This document shows positions 12,601 to 27,600 of a stretch of 64,000 bases of DNA, one piece after another. Every line of letters starts with the position of its first letter. Positions within the stretch are counted from its first letter, which is position 1. The notes under the pieces were generated by a model. It was not told the DNA's origin, ran no database searches, and worked only from the letters and a program-made list of their open reading frames with translations. A program made the translations under genes and the position numbers. The DNA is from Numida meleagris (taxonomy: Eukaryota > Chordata > Aves > Galliformes > Numididae). The stretch is from the NCBI RefSeq assembly GCF_002078875.1, contig NC_034412.1, positions 83,097,575 to 83,161,574 on the forward strand. Direction: 5' to 3'.

Positions 12601-15600
12601 CATCCACCATATAATTTCTCATTTGAGTACCTATATTATGGCTTTGAGCTTAAATTCTCTGGAGCAAGAACTTTACTTACTGTAATATGTTTTGCCCAGT
12701 AGGGAGATAGTGTAAGTTTCCTTTAAGTCCTATTTAAAAGTATTAGATCTTCTTGATGCCAGTACATGAAGTTTGTCAGTTTGGGAGGAGTCCAGTGCCT
12801 TCTGTGATAGTGACTTTCTTCTGTCATTTGGATGTCCATAATGTTTGTTTCCAGGATACTGCCTAATTACTAGTGCTGAGCTGTTCCACTGCAGTGCAAA
12901 TGGAGGGACTGAACAAACGTGCCATCCAGAAGTGCCTGTAATGCATCTGGCTGCAGGCTCCAGGCAGTGCTTCCCTTTGGGCATGTGTCATGCCTCTGAT
13001 GGGTGGTTCTGTACTGTCTACTGGTTAAACCCTACAGCACTGAGTGTGTTTGTGTTCAGCCTGCTGTCGAGGCTCTCACCACTGCATCCCTACCTGAGGC
13101 CACTCTGCTGGTCTCCTGGTGCCTGTAACTGCAAAAGGTTGTTCCCAATTGAAGGGTTAGCTGTTGTGAGTATGAGATAGGTTTAAAACAAAAAAAAATC
13201 ATGCTTCTGTTTGTTATCTAAGGTGAACAAAAAAAACTGAGTATTTTGTATGCTATGAAAGATTTTGGAGGCTCTCGTGGGATTTTTAATTGCCTTTTTA
13301 TTTGATGTTTGTGCAAATCTACCACGTTCCGATGAGAATTTTGCAGTAGGGATGGTCCAATAGGAAATAATAAGCGGCAGTGCTGACTGGAAGTCTTATC
13401 CTGCTTCCCACCTTTTGTTTTATTATCAGAAAATGTTTATATGTTTTTTAGAGCTAATAGGAGCTATTTTTAAAAGATGTATATAATTATGTAAATAAAT
13501 AGAGCCATTATGAGTAAATGTTGCTGAAGTTTTTAAATGTAAAATATTCCTTTTCATAGTTATTTTATGAATGTTTGCTTGTGGCTATGTCAGCATTAAT
13601 GATACTGGTGAAAGAGTGTAACATTGATAAGCTGCATACAATCTACATGTTTGCTGACGCTGTTAGTGCAGATGGGTAAGTGTCTGTAAACTTAAAACTT
13701 CTGAAGACTGTGGGTTAACATTGCTTTTTCGTTTCTATATTTGAATTAGTAGCACCATATCTGCCCTGACAGCTAATTCCTCTACTCTGTCAAGTGGTGG
13801 ATGTGAGAAATCATAGTAAGAAAGACAAAGCATAATCATAGGGAGACCTTTATTTTGATAACATTAGAGGTTTTTTGCTGTATTTTTTGTTCTGATTTAA
13901 AATGTTAGGACAGACATTCACTGCAATAAATATTTTTATCTGTATTTTTTGTAGCGTTGGAGTGCTTTGTGCATATGCTGCCAACCAACACTTAACTAGT
14001 CAAGTCCGAGGAGCAAAGAAACTGGTCAACAGTAATTTTAAAGATCTGAAAGTTTTCCTTAATGATACTCCAGCGGTAAAGAATTTTTTTCTTTATAGGG
14101 AATGAGGGTGGGAGGGGAGAAGTATGAGTAAGAAGTATTGCAGAAAATAATTGTTTCTTTCTGTTTCGTATAAACGACAGCCACAGTGAGGTGTCAGTTC
14201 TTTGTATGTCACCCTCACAAAATGGGGTAAATGAGATGTGGTTAGAAGCTTTCACATGACCATAAATGTTTGAGAACAAACATTATTTGAGCAACTTTTG
14301 AGCTAGACTTCTGGAGGATATTGCATCTGGGGAGCGCCGTTACATCTTTCAATACTGGGAGTTGATCTGTATACAGTTATTAATTTGGGCATTGTGTTGT
14401 GACAGTCTGGTGATGCAGGTATATATCAGGAAGTGGAGGTTACATCAGGAAACTCTCTTTTGAGACAGGATGCCTTTCGTGGGTCTGGGGCTGCCTTGGG
14501 GCACAGAAGGAAAGTTTGCACTGAAAGATAAAACCAGTGGCCTCAGAACCCACTAGATTCCTCTTCAGTGAGTGAGTGGGCGTATCACAGGAAATATCAG
14601 AGTAGAAAATCTTGTTACATGGAAGAAGCTATCCTAATAGAGAAAAAAAAAACATAGACGCTAGCTAAAAAGTTGATAAAAACACTAGAGCTATGGAATT
14701 TAAAAGCGTCAGGACTTGAACATTCGTGCCAGGAGTTCCTCAAAGTTTCAGTTATGCAGTAGGTCTTTAGTTCTTATGCACATTATTAATTTTTATTTCT
14801 TAGACTTAGTAACACTCAATTATGCAATCACTAGATACATCTTACAAGTCGTTTTGACAGACGAGGTACATCGATGTCATGAATAGATGCATGTAAGAAT
14901 TTTTTGAAGATAAGGACTTCAGTTTCTTTAAAAAGTTGTGAAATCCGATTCATTGGCGATAAGCTTTGAAATCCTAGCTGATGTCCTTGCCTTGGGAGTA
15001 TGAGGTGTATAACATATAGGAGGATTTGAGAATAGTCACATGTAAAGAATTCTCGTCAAAGCAGATTAGCAGACGGCACGAATGCTGATAACAATATTAG
15101 TTATACCAAGTGGCATTTTGTCTATGACAGTGCTGGATACAGCGCAAGACTTGGAGACCTGCAAAATGTTAGTCTTCAGGTTTGTCTAGGAAAACCAACC
15201 AACCAACAGAAAAAAGCTGACAGCTTTCTTGTAGGAAAAGCTCTTTTTATTCTTCTCTCCTTTGTTTAAGAAAAAAAAAAAGGGCGTCTTTCTCATACTT
15301 TGTGATTTAATTACATCCACAGCTGTATGATGTATGGGTTGTTTTGTGGGTGTTTTTTAGTTTCCTTTTTTCTTTACTCCACTGAAAACTTGAGGCTGCA
15401 AGCCAAATACACTTTGGTGCACATCTGAGTCACTTCTGTTTAAAATTGGAAGCCCGTCTACTGTCCATATTAACTTCTGCATGACTCAGTTAGGATTCAC
15501 ACTGCATTACTTTAGACATGCAGAAATCAATCAAAGTTACATCGTACCTGTAGTAAGATTTCCTCTTGGGATAGTTATTTAATAGCTTTTTGTACAGAAC

Positions 15601-18600
15601 CAGGAACTGGTGATAACTAAGTTGATATTTTATATTGATGCAGTGCCTTGGTTGAACCCAAGCTGTGACTGGACGAGATCTGTTTGTCAGTGAAAAGCAT
15701 TTACGCTAAGGCAGAACGATCAGCTTCTTTTGTAAGGGAAACTCTGAAAGGCTGACCCCATAAAAGCCACTCTGGACTGTGAATTGCTTCAGAACCACTA
15801 TCCCATAAATTTGCTGCATGATTCTCATTTCAAAAGAAATAATCTTTTTTTACTAGAAAATCGAATCAGAGAAATGAAGACATGCACAAACATACTGTGC
15901 CTGACTGACTTGACGCCTTCATACTGCACAGTTCCTGCTACTTAACATTTTTAAGTAGAGTCTTTTTCCCCAGAGATATTCCAGTAATGTACATTTCCCA
16001 ATAAAACACATCTTTTTTATGTGCAGTTGTGCCAAGCAGGGTTTTAAAATATTTAGTTAACTGAAAACAGTAGAACTCTGGAATTTGGGAGAGGGGAGGG
16101 GGGTGCTGCACAAATATTTGGATTGTTTCAAGTGTGGCAATTTCTGACTCATTATTTGAAATCATTACTTCTTTTTTTTTCAATTACTTTAATAGTTTTT
16201 CATATCTTCTTTTTTTTTCAGCAAATTGACTACTTAGTGAGCCAGTACAATACAACTAAGGATAAAGCACTCTCTGACCTAAATAGTAAGTACTTTGATT
16301 TAGAAGGGGGTTAGTGATGTGTTATTTATTTAAAGCCTTCAATAAGATAATGTAAACAGCTCATAATGCAAAGTGAAATTTGAGTTATGATTATGTGGTT
16401 TGCAAAAATAATTACTGTTCTTAGTGTTAAATGAAACCAAAACTTGAGATTCTTTCCATATAAAATGTCTTGGAGCTGGTGTAATGTATACTATTTTCTG
16501 AAATAAGTCTTTTGTTAAATCACTTACAAAATAAGTGAGGCCAGTGTTTTTTTTTCCCTTTTTTTACAAGTCAATAGCCACTAATACTTGGCTTTTTTTA
16601 GAGTATTATTCGTGAGTTTTTGACTGTGGAGCCAAATGCAAAGGAGAAGAGCTGTTAGCTGTTGCTGTGGTTACAATAACTGATAGATCTCTGTGTTTGT
16701 TTATTTTTCTTGTTGTCTCTTTGTCCTCTACTCAGCTAGGAGTTGAGATACACATTTATCTTCTTTCCAAAGCTGCTTATTGTATTTGGCTTTTCAGGAT
16801 GAGCAGTTGAAGAGCAAGAAATAACACTTGAAATACAATTGTTTCATCTTCTTCTTCAGTATGGTCATGATAGAAAGTGTCACCTTTTAAACCTCTCAAT
16901 AAACAGAAACAACCAAACCACTGAATTTTTTCAGAACTTAAGCATCGCTTTTCAAAAATGATGATAATAGAACAGGGCAATCATATTCAGTATAGATTAG
17001 AATTCAGTATGCATTATTAACATATACTAATAAGCACGTCAGCTTGTGTACAGGTCTGCAATTCGGACTGAAGTGCCATGCAGAAATATCAAAACTAATT
17101 GTGAACAGGATTGCTGGAAGCAAAGTTATTCACTTTTCATTCCTATAATCTATACTTTGGTATAAGTTTAAAGTATGTTATAGAGACAGTTTTGAGTGCA
17201 GCGAGCTTGACATAGCTTCAAGTCAGTGTGTCTATTAAAGGTTAGTAAAGCTCACCGAAGGCAGTAGCCGAAGCAGCATTTGCACATTTTCCTAATTAAT
17301 TCCACGCAAGAACACTTGGGTCTAAAAAACTGGGCTTTGTATAAGTCTTTAAAAACCAGAACACTAGCTGAAAAATGAATTAATATCTGGACTTCAAGTA
17401 CTAGCTTCTAGCTTTCAAACCAAAAATTCAGATTAAATATTTATTTACTCTCAATGCGAGTTTAATATGTTAGCTAATGGGAACCTAACTGGATCTGTGA
17501 TAAGAGTGCTCATCAGTAAATAAATATAGCTTTTATTTTCTTGTGCAGTAGTGAGATACCAGAATTACGTGTGTGACACCTGAGGACAAAAGGATTTCAT
17601 TAAAAGGGAATCAACAGAATAAACCTCGAGAGAAATGTGGATGAATTCAGTTTCCCCACCCTAAGGAAATGCTGAAGGTGTTTTCTGCTTGATAAAAATT
17701 CGCATCCCAAGCTAGAAATGGCAGTCTTGACAGTAATGGATGCTTCTGTTGCATTCAGTATTCCAATCTCATCAGGAGCAAAAGCTCCAAGAGCCATTTA
17801 CTGTAACCTGAATACAGAGGAGACCCAGCAACTACCTGAAGGATGCATTGCATTAAGATGCTTCACCAGTCTCAACTCTGCATCTGTCTGTCTTCTGCAC
17901 ACACCTGCTCTCATTTTTGCTGAACTAAGATGATTTCTGTTTGTGGGCAGTGAGGCAGGAGGGTTCGGAGGGAGGAGATGGATCTGCGTGAGCCTGAAGC
18001 CAGCACTGAATGCTGAGGGACAGGCTGGCAGCCATGCATAACACGCTTAAAGGATTTTGGCGAAGGTGGTTGGCAGGTCTGGGCTGTGGGTCACCTTGAC
18101 ACAAGAGGAACGGGAGAAAGGAAAAGAATCTATTTCCTTCTTTTTCTCACACTACAGAACCATAGCTTGTAGTGAATGAGTATGCCACAAAATTCCTGTC
18201 AGATGTTAGACCTTGTTAAGACTATTTGTGAAGAAAATCTGTTCCCATAAAAAGTAGTAATTGCAGTAAAAGAACTGAGTCAAGCCTTAGAGAAATAGAG
18301 GTACTTTATGTATACTTTGTTCAATAAGAGATTGATAGCAACTATACTGAAAGGTAGTTAAAGCTGAACTAGGATGTGATGGTTTTTTCATCTATCCATG
18401 CTGCAGATGTTGGACCTTTGCTTGGTAGCAGAGTTCAAGAACAACTGGGGAAAGAAGTACGTCCCGCACTTGATGCGGCTTTGACAATGGCAGGAGGTAA
18501 AGATGTGCATGTTCTTGTATTAATATTCTGTTGCCATGGTGAGACAGGCTTCACTTTTTTAGTGCAAAACATGGGATGGCTTTATGCTGTACCATGGTTC

Positions 18601-21600
18601 TACTTACCATTTTTCTACATGCCTCGATGTTTCTTTTCAGCTGAGGTTGTCCAATATTCTGAGAGTTATAAATGTATTTAAAAAATAAACCACGACATAA
18701 GTGCCATTGTTGTATGGACTGGACATATGATGTCCAGTTTCAGCAGTCATTGAAGGCAAATGAAATCTGCATTCCCCACTTCAGGTGGTTGTCCCTTTCC
18801 AGTGATCATAAAGGAGACTAGGAAAGCTGCGCTCTCAGATCTGTCCCTAGGTCTTTGCAGGTTAGTCTTTGACAGGTCTATGGTTGAGCATGCTCCATTG
18901 CTGCCAAACCTAGTATGAGAGTGCCAACAACCACTATTTCCTGATTGTACCTCTGAGTTCAGTGTTGTTTGTGCTTAGTTCCATCTCCCTTTAAAGAAAA
19001 TATTCCCTTCTTCTTTTTTCTTTTGAAGGTTTTCTTTTTCCAGGAATCAGGTGCACATTATAGAGTAAAGTGAAAATTGTTCTTAAACTTGAATCACTTT
19101 GTGGGTTTTCTAACCCATGAATTCTCTTTTGAATTCTTTCTCGTTCATTCATCATCATTCTCCTTTTTTGCTTTATTTCTCTTATTTGTCTTGAAGTCAA
19201 AGTGGAAAGGGCTATCAAAGGTAAAAAAAAAAAAAAAAAAGAAAGATAGAACCTCGTGTTGTGTGAAGTGTGCATTTTTAGTTGTATCTGTGTGGTTTTT
19301 TGTCTTAAAACTATTGTTTAGTGTTTTTGTTTTGTGTGATTGGAACAAAATCTAAAGGCAGACAAGTGTTAATGTGCATTAATGCTTAGCTGATGCAACT
19401 TGATCTCTTTTCCTTTCCTCATGCAACCATGTAATTCTTGAGTTGGACTACAACTGACCTTAACAATACTATTTTGTGGATATGGGCTTTCTTTTGATTT
19501 CTTATAACCAAGCATTGAAATTCTTTATTAAAACAATTGGGTTAGAAGAAAGAAGGAAAGAGTAGAAAAGAGTAATCTGAGAAGTGGGTAGAATCTCAAT
19601 AAAAACAGGTTGAGCACATTAATTTGTTTGCAGGAGGATGTAAGTGGTCTGTTTTTATGAACAGTAAATGTATTCTGTGCTAGAGGGTTTTTCTGGGAGG
19701 GATGGAAAGATTATTTAAATCAGTATTGTCAAGAAGCTCATAGTGTTTACATATGTGTATTCACACTTTCCCTCTGTACTGGTATCTAGTTTCTAACTAA
19801 AGTTGTTTTTTAAATGATATTGCATTCTTGCAGCAATCAGAGAAACAAAGGAAGCACTGGAAAATGTGAGCGTCTCTGTAGAGGTTTTGCAGGAAGGCAC
19901 TGAGAGGCTTCATGCAAATTTGACAGATGTTAAAATGCACCTGAGCAACACCCTCAATGATTCTGCATGCACTGCAGCTCAGGCTGCCTCAACTTGCAAT
20001 ATCATCAGGAATTCATTAAATCAACTGAACATTAATGCCAATTTCAGTGGGGTAAGAGAATGTTTTCAGACTTGCAGTTTGATTGCCTTGAATAAGCCTG
20101 CTAGTATCTCTGCAAGTTAATGGCTCAATGTGTGCTGGCACTTGTGAGATAAGTGACCTTCACTGACTCTGTGTTTTTGGGTAATTCCAGTCACTGTTCT
20201 CATTTTCTGCATAGAAGAGAATAAAATGTGTGTCAAGCAGCTACATTAAAGTGCTGCTATGGGCAGGAAAAGAACGTGCCCTCCCAAAAATGCTGAAGTT
20301 AAGCTTTGCTTTTGTACAACAAAGGTTTCAGGGGTATGCTACAAAGATTCTATTACAAACAGTCTTTATAGTTTCTTTACTCTCATTCCTATCTTTGAAA
20401 TATTGAGTAAAGTAGTAAGACTGGTACTTTGATGTGACTTAAGAATGCTTTTTGTTTCCTAGTTGCCGGGGGTGAGCTCACAGCTTGCAAAGGTCAACGA
20501 TGTCCTTAAAATAGACCTTTCTAGTCTGGTTCAGAAGGTATGTTTCATGACAAGCTTGTAAACTTTTAATTAATAAACTGGGATACATGAGTATCTGTTG
20601 TTTTCTCTTGGCTTTCCCAAGCAGAATTCTCTTGTTCCCACCTCATTGTGCCTCATGGTAGATATCTCTCCATATTGTTCCACTGCTTGACCAAGATTTA
20701 GTGTTTAAAAGTATGAATGCAGTGCTTTACATCCCCAGGATATTACACGTCAAAAGTGTGTAGCTAATGGTCTCCCTGAAAGAAGGATCCTTAAAAACCA
20801 AAAAGGCAGAATGGATGTGCTAGCAAGCTCTATATTTTTGGTTCAAAACAATAATAATTAAAAAAATAAAAATCTATGCTCTTCTAATCAGCTGTAGTGT
20901 ATTCCAGTTGTCTCGAAATGTGCATATTCAGTCTTAAATCTGGTGGATCTAATGCAGTTATTATTAGTATTTTTACATATCTGGCATAGTTAAAGCAGTT
21001 TAAAAACCTAGTAATCTGAAAACATTTGCTAGGAATAAAAGGACACAGTAGGGGACTGCAAGCTGTGTGCTGGAGACCTGCACCCTTGGCTGTCTTTGAA
21101 GGGATCAGGTTTGCAGGAAAAGGCTTCAAGCCTCCACTGCAGTGGCTTCTCCTTTCTGTTCATGTGAGCTACTGAGCTTGGTCCCCACAGCTTTTATCCT
21201 TTCTCTCCCCTTTTCACTGAAGAAAATGGATTTCAATGTTATCAGAGGAAGCTGGATTTCATTGTTTGTAACAAACATTTCATGTTAAAAAGGCATAGAA
21301 TTGCAGAGAATAGGTGTTTTGCTGGTATGCAGTCACTCCCTTCACTTAGTGAGTCTTCACGTGTGTGTTAGTTTTGTAGGAGAGAGAACTGTCAAGTGAA
21401 AGTACTATAAAGTTTGAGACCATTGTGATTGATGTGTGGGTATTTAAATGTAGACATTTTATAAGGAATATCCTGGCGAGCGAATGAAATCTGAAATGCA
21501 CCTGACTTTGCATTTTGCTTTGACCATTTCTAATGTGCTGTAATAAAATGTTTTTCTTGGTATTAAAACATATGTTTTACCGTGTGTGGACTATCGGCCC

Positions 21601-24600
21601 TTGTAAGAATGGAAAAAATTGCAAGTAACTTGGCCATTCTAATTTTTCCAACTTTTATTCTTAGGGTTACGCAGCATTTAATGATACTCCAGACTTAGTA
21701 GTGAATCAAACTAAGAACATCTTATCAGGTGAGGACAGTGGAAACTTCCTTTTCACTTTAACTGTTTAATGTTAATGCTTTTGCATCAGTTACTGATGCA
21801 TTTGTTTTCTTTTATTGATAATATATTTCCTGGGCTAAAGGGTATTAAAAATTAAATCTAAATCTTCTTTTAAGATTTGGTGCCAAGAAAAGTATAGAAA
21901 GCAAGTACATCTCAATGTAAGACTCAAAATAAAATCTAAAAATATACCATGTGCTGTTTTATGGAAGAGTTCTGTTTGCTGGCATTTTACTCCTCAAGTA
22001 ATGAGAAATAGTGAGATCTGAACTGCACACTAACATTTACTTTTACTGGGTCGAAAGGCTAATTTGGTGTGACCAGTGGTGTATCTGTGATGTATTTGGC
22101 TGTGTGATGTTTAAACTAACAAACAAGAACAAAACAACTTCCTGACCCTGCCTGCTGCTGTATTAAAACGTAGCAGATGGCAAAGGGGAGGTAAAAATGT
22201 GCCTTAATGTTTCTCTTACTGCTTTGTTACTCTGGCTTTAAACTGTGATTTTTTGACAGTACCTGGACACTTGACACTGACTGAAATGTAGTATAATGTA
22301 TGTATACTAATCTGTTTTAATTTTTGTTCTTGCATTGTGGACCTGTTCTGCATAAATATACAGCTGTTCCTTGTAAGTTTTTCTTTTTTTTTTTTTGGCA
22401 AAATGAAACACAGTATGTATACAATCATAGTATACTGTGTGAACTTGCCTAAAATGAGCCAGTTTTCTAAAAGTGTGGTGTTGAATTTTCATTAGGAAAT
22501 CTAACAGAGATTTTCTCATTTTCAGTAACTGCTGATATCCATAAACACAGACCATCTTAATTTATCCATTATTATCTCTGCACCTTTTTATTATTATAAA
22601 AACTGAGTTTCATTAGCAAATCAAACAAAGCCAGTAGTTTTACTAGAGAAATTTCATGTTCATTTGTTAATTTTTTAAAGAACATTTTGGTACCTGGTTG
22701 AGCTTGATTGGAAGAGCAAATATCAGACCACACACCTGAAAACGTGTCCAGTTGTTGCTGCAGAAGGAGGAAGGTGCTGCCTACTACCAAGTAGCAACCT
22801 CTGGTTATACATTCTGCAGTTTCAAGTATGCTCCAAGTTGAGAGAAGGGGAAGGGTAGACAGAAATTGCATTTTACAAATGAAGAATGTATATGATAAGT
22901 GAATGAATCATGTCTTTGTGTATCTAAATAGTGTGTATCTAAATAGTAAGCATAGGGTTTCTTCATAATCTGAGAAAAAAAATTGGCTTAATTGATCTTT
23001 ATCTCAAGAGTGTTGCTAACTAATTGGAATGAATTTAAGTAATCTTTTTAAATGAGATTGGAAATAACCAGTATAGATTATCAATATAGGCAGTCTAATT
23101 TATTTCAGTGTTGTATTCCCAAAGGATGGAGTTTAAATAGATTTTGATCTTCTCTTTCATAAACCTAGTGGCTAATTGTCTCGCTCAGTGTTACCATTTG
23201 CAGTGTTGCATGAAAAGCAAGATTTAAGCTGGCAAGATAAGCGACACATTCATTATAACAAAAGGAAAGAAAACTCTGGCTCAACATCTACATCTTTCAT
23301 CATTAAACTGAATGCTAAATATAAAGTGTGTGTTTTAAAATGCCATTGTGTTACTTTGAAGCTAAATGCTTTTGTTGCTTGCTCATCTTTTCCTCACGCT
23401 TGTTGTCATGGCTTGCCTTGTTATATGTGCAAAAAGGCTTAATAGCATTTTATAATGCATGTGTGGAATGTAAATTTCTTCTGTGAATCTGTAACAATGC
23501 AATATATTTGTTCTTTTAGATATCAAAAATGTGTTGGAATCCATTGGTTCAAATATCAGTAACTTCACAAAAACTCTCCCTGTTCAGAAGATTATAGCAG
23601 ATTTGACAATATATCTGACACAGAGTGAAGCATATGTTCAAGATTATTTTCCAGTAGTGGAGCAATATGATTTCTACAGGTATGAACATACAAAATAGGA
23701 AATAACACAGGAGTGAAGTGCTACCTACAGTTAATGCAGTAACACATAATTAATGCGTTAATGTTGTATTTCGGTATTCTTTAAGGGCATTGAAACTATT
23801 GCTGATGAAGAGTGAAACCAAGACACTGTAAGGCAACTTTCTATTACTGGTGTTTTGGTAAAGGCTCTGACTGCAGCTAACCAAGCTGGGTGCTGTTCCA
23901 GTACAGAGCAAGAGGCGACCTCTACTCTACAGGCTTTCTTATCTTTTTTAGGAAGGACAGGTGCCAGAAGATGTAATACACAAGGAAACAGATAATTTCA
24001 TAATGCTAAGGTGACTCCTTTTTATGGGACTGCTCTTAGTTGAGGTGCAGGCAAGTTATAGGACTTCCTACTGCAGAGTAGTAGTAGCAACAATTTTGCG
24101 TCACGCTTTGTAAATCTTTATGCTTGTTCGTACTGATGTAGTATTTGTCCCTGTGAAAGCATGGGTCCATTACACATATTCTTTCTATTCAAGACCTGTA
24201 TGATTTCTATAATTAAAAAATAATTTCATATTTTGAAGCATAAAGCTTTTTCTTTCATACTGCTTACTTTGTCTAGGATTTATTTCAGTCCTCAAGCTCA
24301 TCAAGTTCTCCCTATGTTTTGACATTTCTATTGACCCTTTATCAAAAACTGCTTATATTTTAATCAGCTTTACTACTACAGAACAAATGTGCAAATGGTT
24401 CTAATGTAATGTTAAATGAAAGTGAGAAGGAGACTGAACTTTGAGAATCCTTTTTTGTAGTCATAACCTTTCCTCTAGCCTATTCAATACCTGCTAGGTT
24501 TTTCTGATGAGCCTTGAAAGGGAATGTAAGAAATATAAGTTGGGAACAGTGATGATGAAAGGAAGAAGAAAGAACGAATTGGGGGAGGATAAAAAGCTAG

Positions 24601-27600
24601 GAGGAGATACGAAGTGTGTGAATAAATGAATGTGCTCCATGTATGTGACTTGGAAATACTACATGACTTTACTAATAAGAACTAAAGTTCTGCTCCTATC
24701 CAACGTCTTTCTCCTGATCAGATTCCATAAACTGCTTATATAAGTGCTCACTGAAAGCACTCCAGAACAGATGCATAAAACCTAGGTTTTAACAGCTTCA
24801 AATAAAGTTATTTTCTATTTCAGGACTAAGGTTGAGCAAAATGTAGTAAGACCTACAGCAAAAGCAGTTATGTACTTCATGACTAATCACCAATCCATAC
24901 CATAAATTTCTCATTTCCTTCTTGAATAAATTACTGTTTGACACAGTAGAGGCAGATTCTCATGGTTTGCTTCAGTTTGAGTTTGACACTTCAGTACAAT
25001 CAACATACAGTGGCTGGACCTTGGAACACCTGTAGGGTTTGTTCCCCCATCCTTCAGTAGCAGCTGTCTATAATCAGTGATTGGATTCCTAGCCCCAGAT
25101 GTATGCTGGTGCAGGAAAAGAGTTTTTCAGTTGCTGACGTTTGTTGCCCAGCAAGAATCACAGATAGGCCAGTTAGGAGTATAGTATTGCCTGAAGTGTT
25201 CTGAAGGTCTTCAGTGTGTTGTTTATTTGCATATAACCAGGCATTTTGGCTTTACTCTGTAGGTGGCTGGGTTGTCTCATTCTCTGCTGCATGGTGGTCC
25301 TAATTGTGATCTTTTACTATCTTGGGTTGCTATGTGGAACCTGTGGTTATGATAAACATGCTTCTCCAACAACCAGAGGCTGCATTTCCAACACTGGAGG
25401 AAACTTTCTTATGGCGTAAGTTTCACTTAATTGTGAAAAAGAAAATACATATAGGTACTTGTAGAAGGGTTTTTTTTAATTGATTTTGAAGGACATATGC
25501 ATGAAGAGAATTTCTATTACCAACGTACATGTTCTGAAATAATTAGAACATTAATGTTTACCTAACATATTTACAGTGAGACCCTTAAGCCTTGGGTTGC
25601 TCCTTCTTTGGGGATACAGCTGAAGATACAGGCTCTCGATCTACTCTTGTGTGACAAGTGTTATGGGTAGTGAATATCTATGTAAACCCATTTGGAAACT
25701 CCAGAACTGTGTCGAATAATTAAAAATATAAATGGAATTTATAGATTTTTAAAAATATATTGAAGCATTTGTTCAAAATAAATAAAAAAAATTAGCCATA
25801 CGTGGGGGCTTCAAACACGTGACTTTATCAGATCACTTCAGAAGGTTTGGGGTTGCTCTTGGAAGTTCCCAGTAGGAGTTTAATATCATTTATGTTGTAT
25901 GCAGAAGATTGCATCTGAAATCTATGTAACACTCTATTGAGACCACAAGGCTAGAGATTTGGATTTAAAAAAGAAATCTATATGCTTTTGTTGCTCTTAA
26001 CTCTTAAAGGAGATTTCATGCCAGCTGCAAAAGTGAGTCTTTCTATTTTAGCTGCTCTCTAACTGAAAACTTTCCAGGACTGAAACATATAAGAAATTTC
26101 AGACAGCAAGAGTATTGTTGGAAAATATAAGCATTTTTGCCATTCACCAGGTCTTATTCTCTACAAATGCTATAACTGCTAATCATTGGCTTCACTGTTA
26201 CCCAAAGTATGTATATTTTCTTCTTAAGAAAACAAAAACTTATCTAAATTTTTTCTTTTTCAGTGGCGTTGGATTCAGTTTTCTTTTCTCCTGGGTGCTG
26301 ATGATTGTAGTGGTGCTTACTTTTGTCACAGGTGGAAATATAGAAAAACTGGTCTGTGAGCCCTTTGAAGATAAAACTTTATTCAAGGTGAAGTTACTCC
26401 TATTCAAATTATTAAACAATGAATAGGTTCCCTATAAGCCTTAACAGTCTTGTCATTTATGCATGGTTTATTATTTTTTATGGGACACCTCAAGTGAGTT
26501 TGGATCTGTTTTTACTTTCCATTTGCGCACTGAACAGAGACTTTCATTCTTTCTTGATTTAATTTGCTTTGCGGTGTAAATACTGCATGCCCGTCTTCTG
26601 TTGGAGATAAATTTTCTTGCAGTTCAGCATTTCTTGGTGACATGGAACTTTAATATTCACTTTCTACACCAGAAGAGTTGAATTTGCTCTCCTGCTTTTA
26701 TTTCCATCAGCGAGTGATAAGCTTAGATGTGGAAATGTGTCAAAAGATCACCTAGGAATATACTCATACGCTGAAAACACAGTATTACAGTAACATCACT
26801 GAATTTTATCTCCTAGGTTTTGGATACCCCCTACTTACTAAATCAACATTGGAAAAACTATCTTTCTGGCATTCTTTTTAATAATCCAAATATTAACTTG
26901 ACTTTTGAAAAAGTATACAGGTATGTGAAGTTATGGATCAAGGTTTAGTTCCATTTATACCTAGGTTTTGTGTTATGTTCCAGCCTTGTATTTCAGGCAC
27001 ACACAGAAATCTGACATGGTCCAGAAGACAATGTTCTGATTTTCTGGTGAATTGCTAGCAAAAGTGATCTTCTATCCATGAGTTATTAGGAATGATCTTA
27101 ACGTAATATGGTGTAACAGCAGCAGTTGTGCTCTTCAAAATACTGTTTCATACCTTTGAGACCATCAGAAATTATTACTTGTTTTCTCATAGACAGAACT
27201 TCAAAAAATATAGCCAGAACATTTTTTAAGAGGCTGGTTTTCTTAAAATGTGAAAATATTGTTAATCATTCTCTTTACCCTCTGTCCTTAGGGTGATTTT
27301 TCAGGCTGATGTATGTGTTTTTACTTTTGTAGTGATTGCAAGGAAAACAAAGGAATTTATACTTCCCTTCATCTAGAACACCTGTTCAATATCAATGAAT
27401 TTTTGAATGTTAGTATGGTAAGTAAGGAAAGTTTGAGTGGGTTCATGACTGTTTTTGAGAGCTAAAGAGGTATTTTGTCTTGAACGTGATGTAGTATGAC
27501 GATGTTTTAAAGGATTTTAGATTTTAATAATGCAGTACATTCTGCAAGGAGACAAGAACTGTCCAACCTAATTTGAAAGGAATTCCAATCATATTTATGT

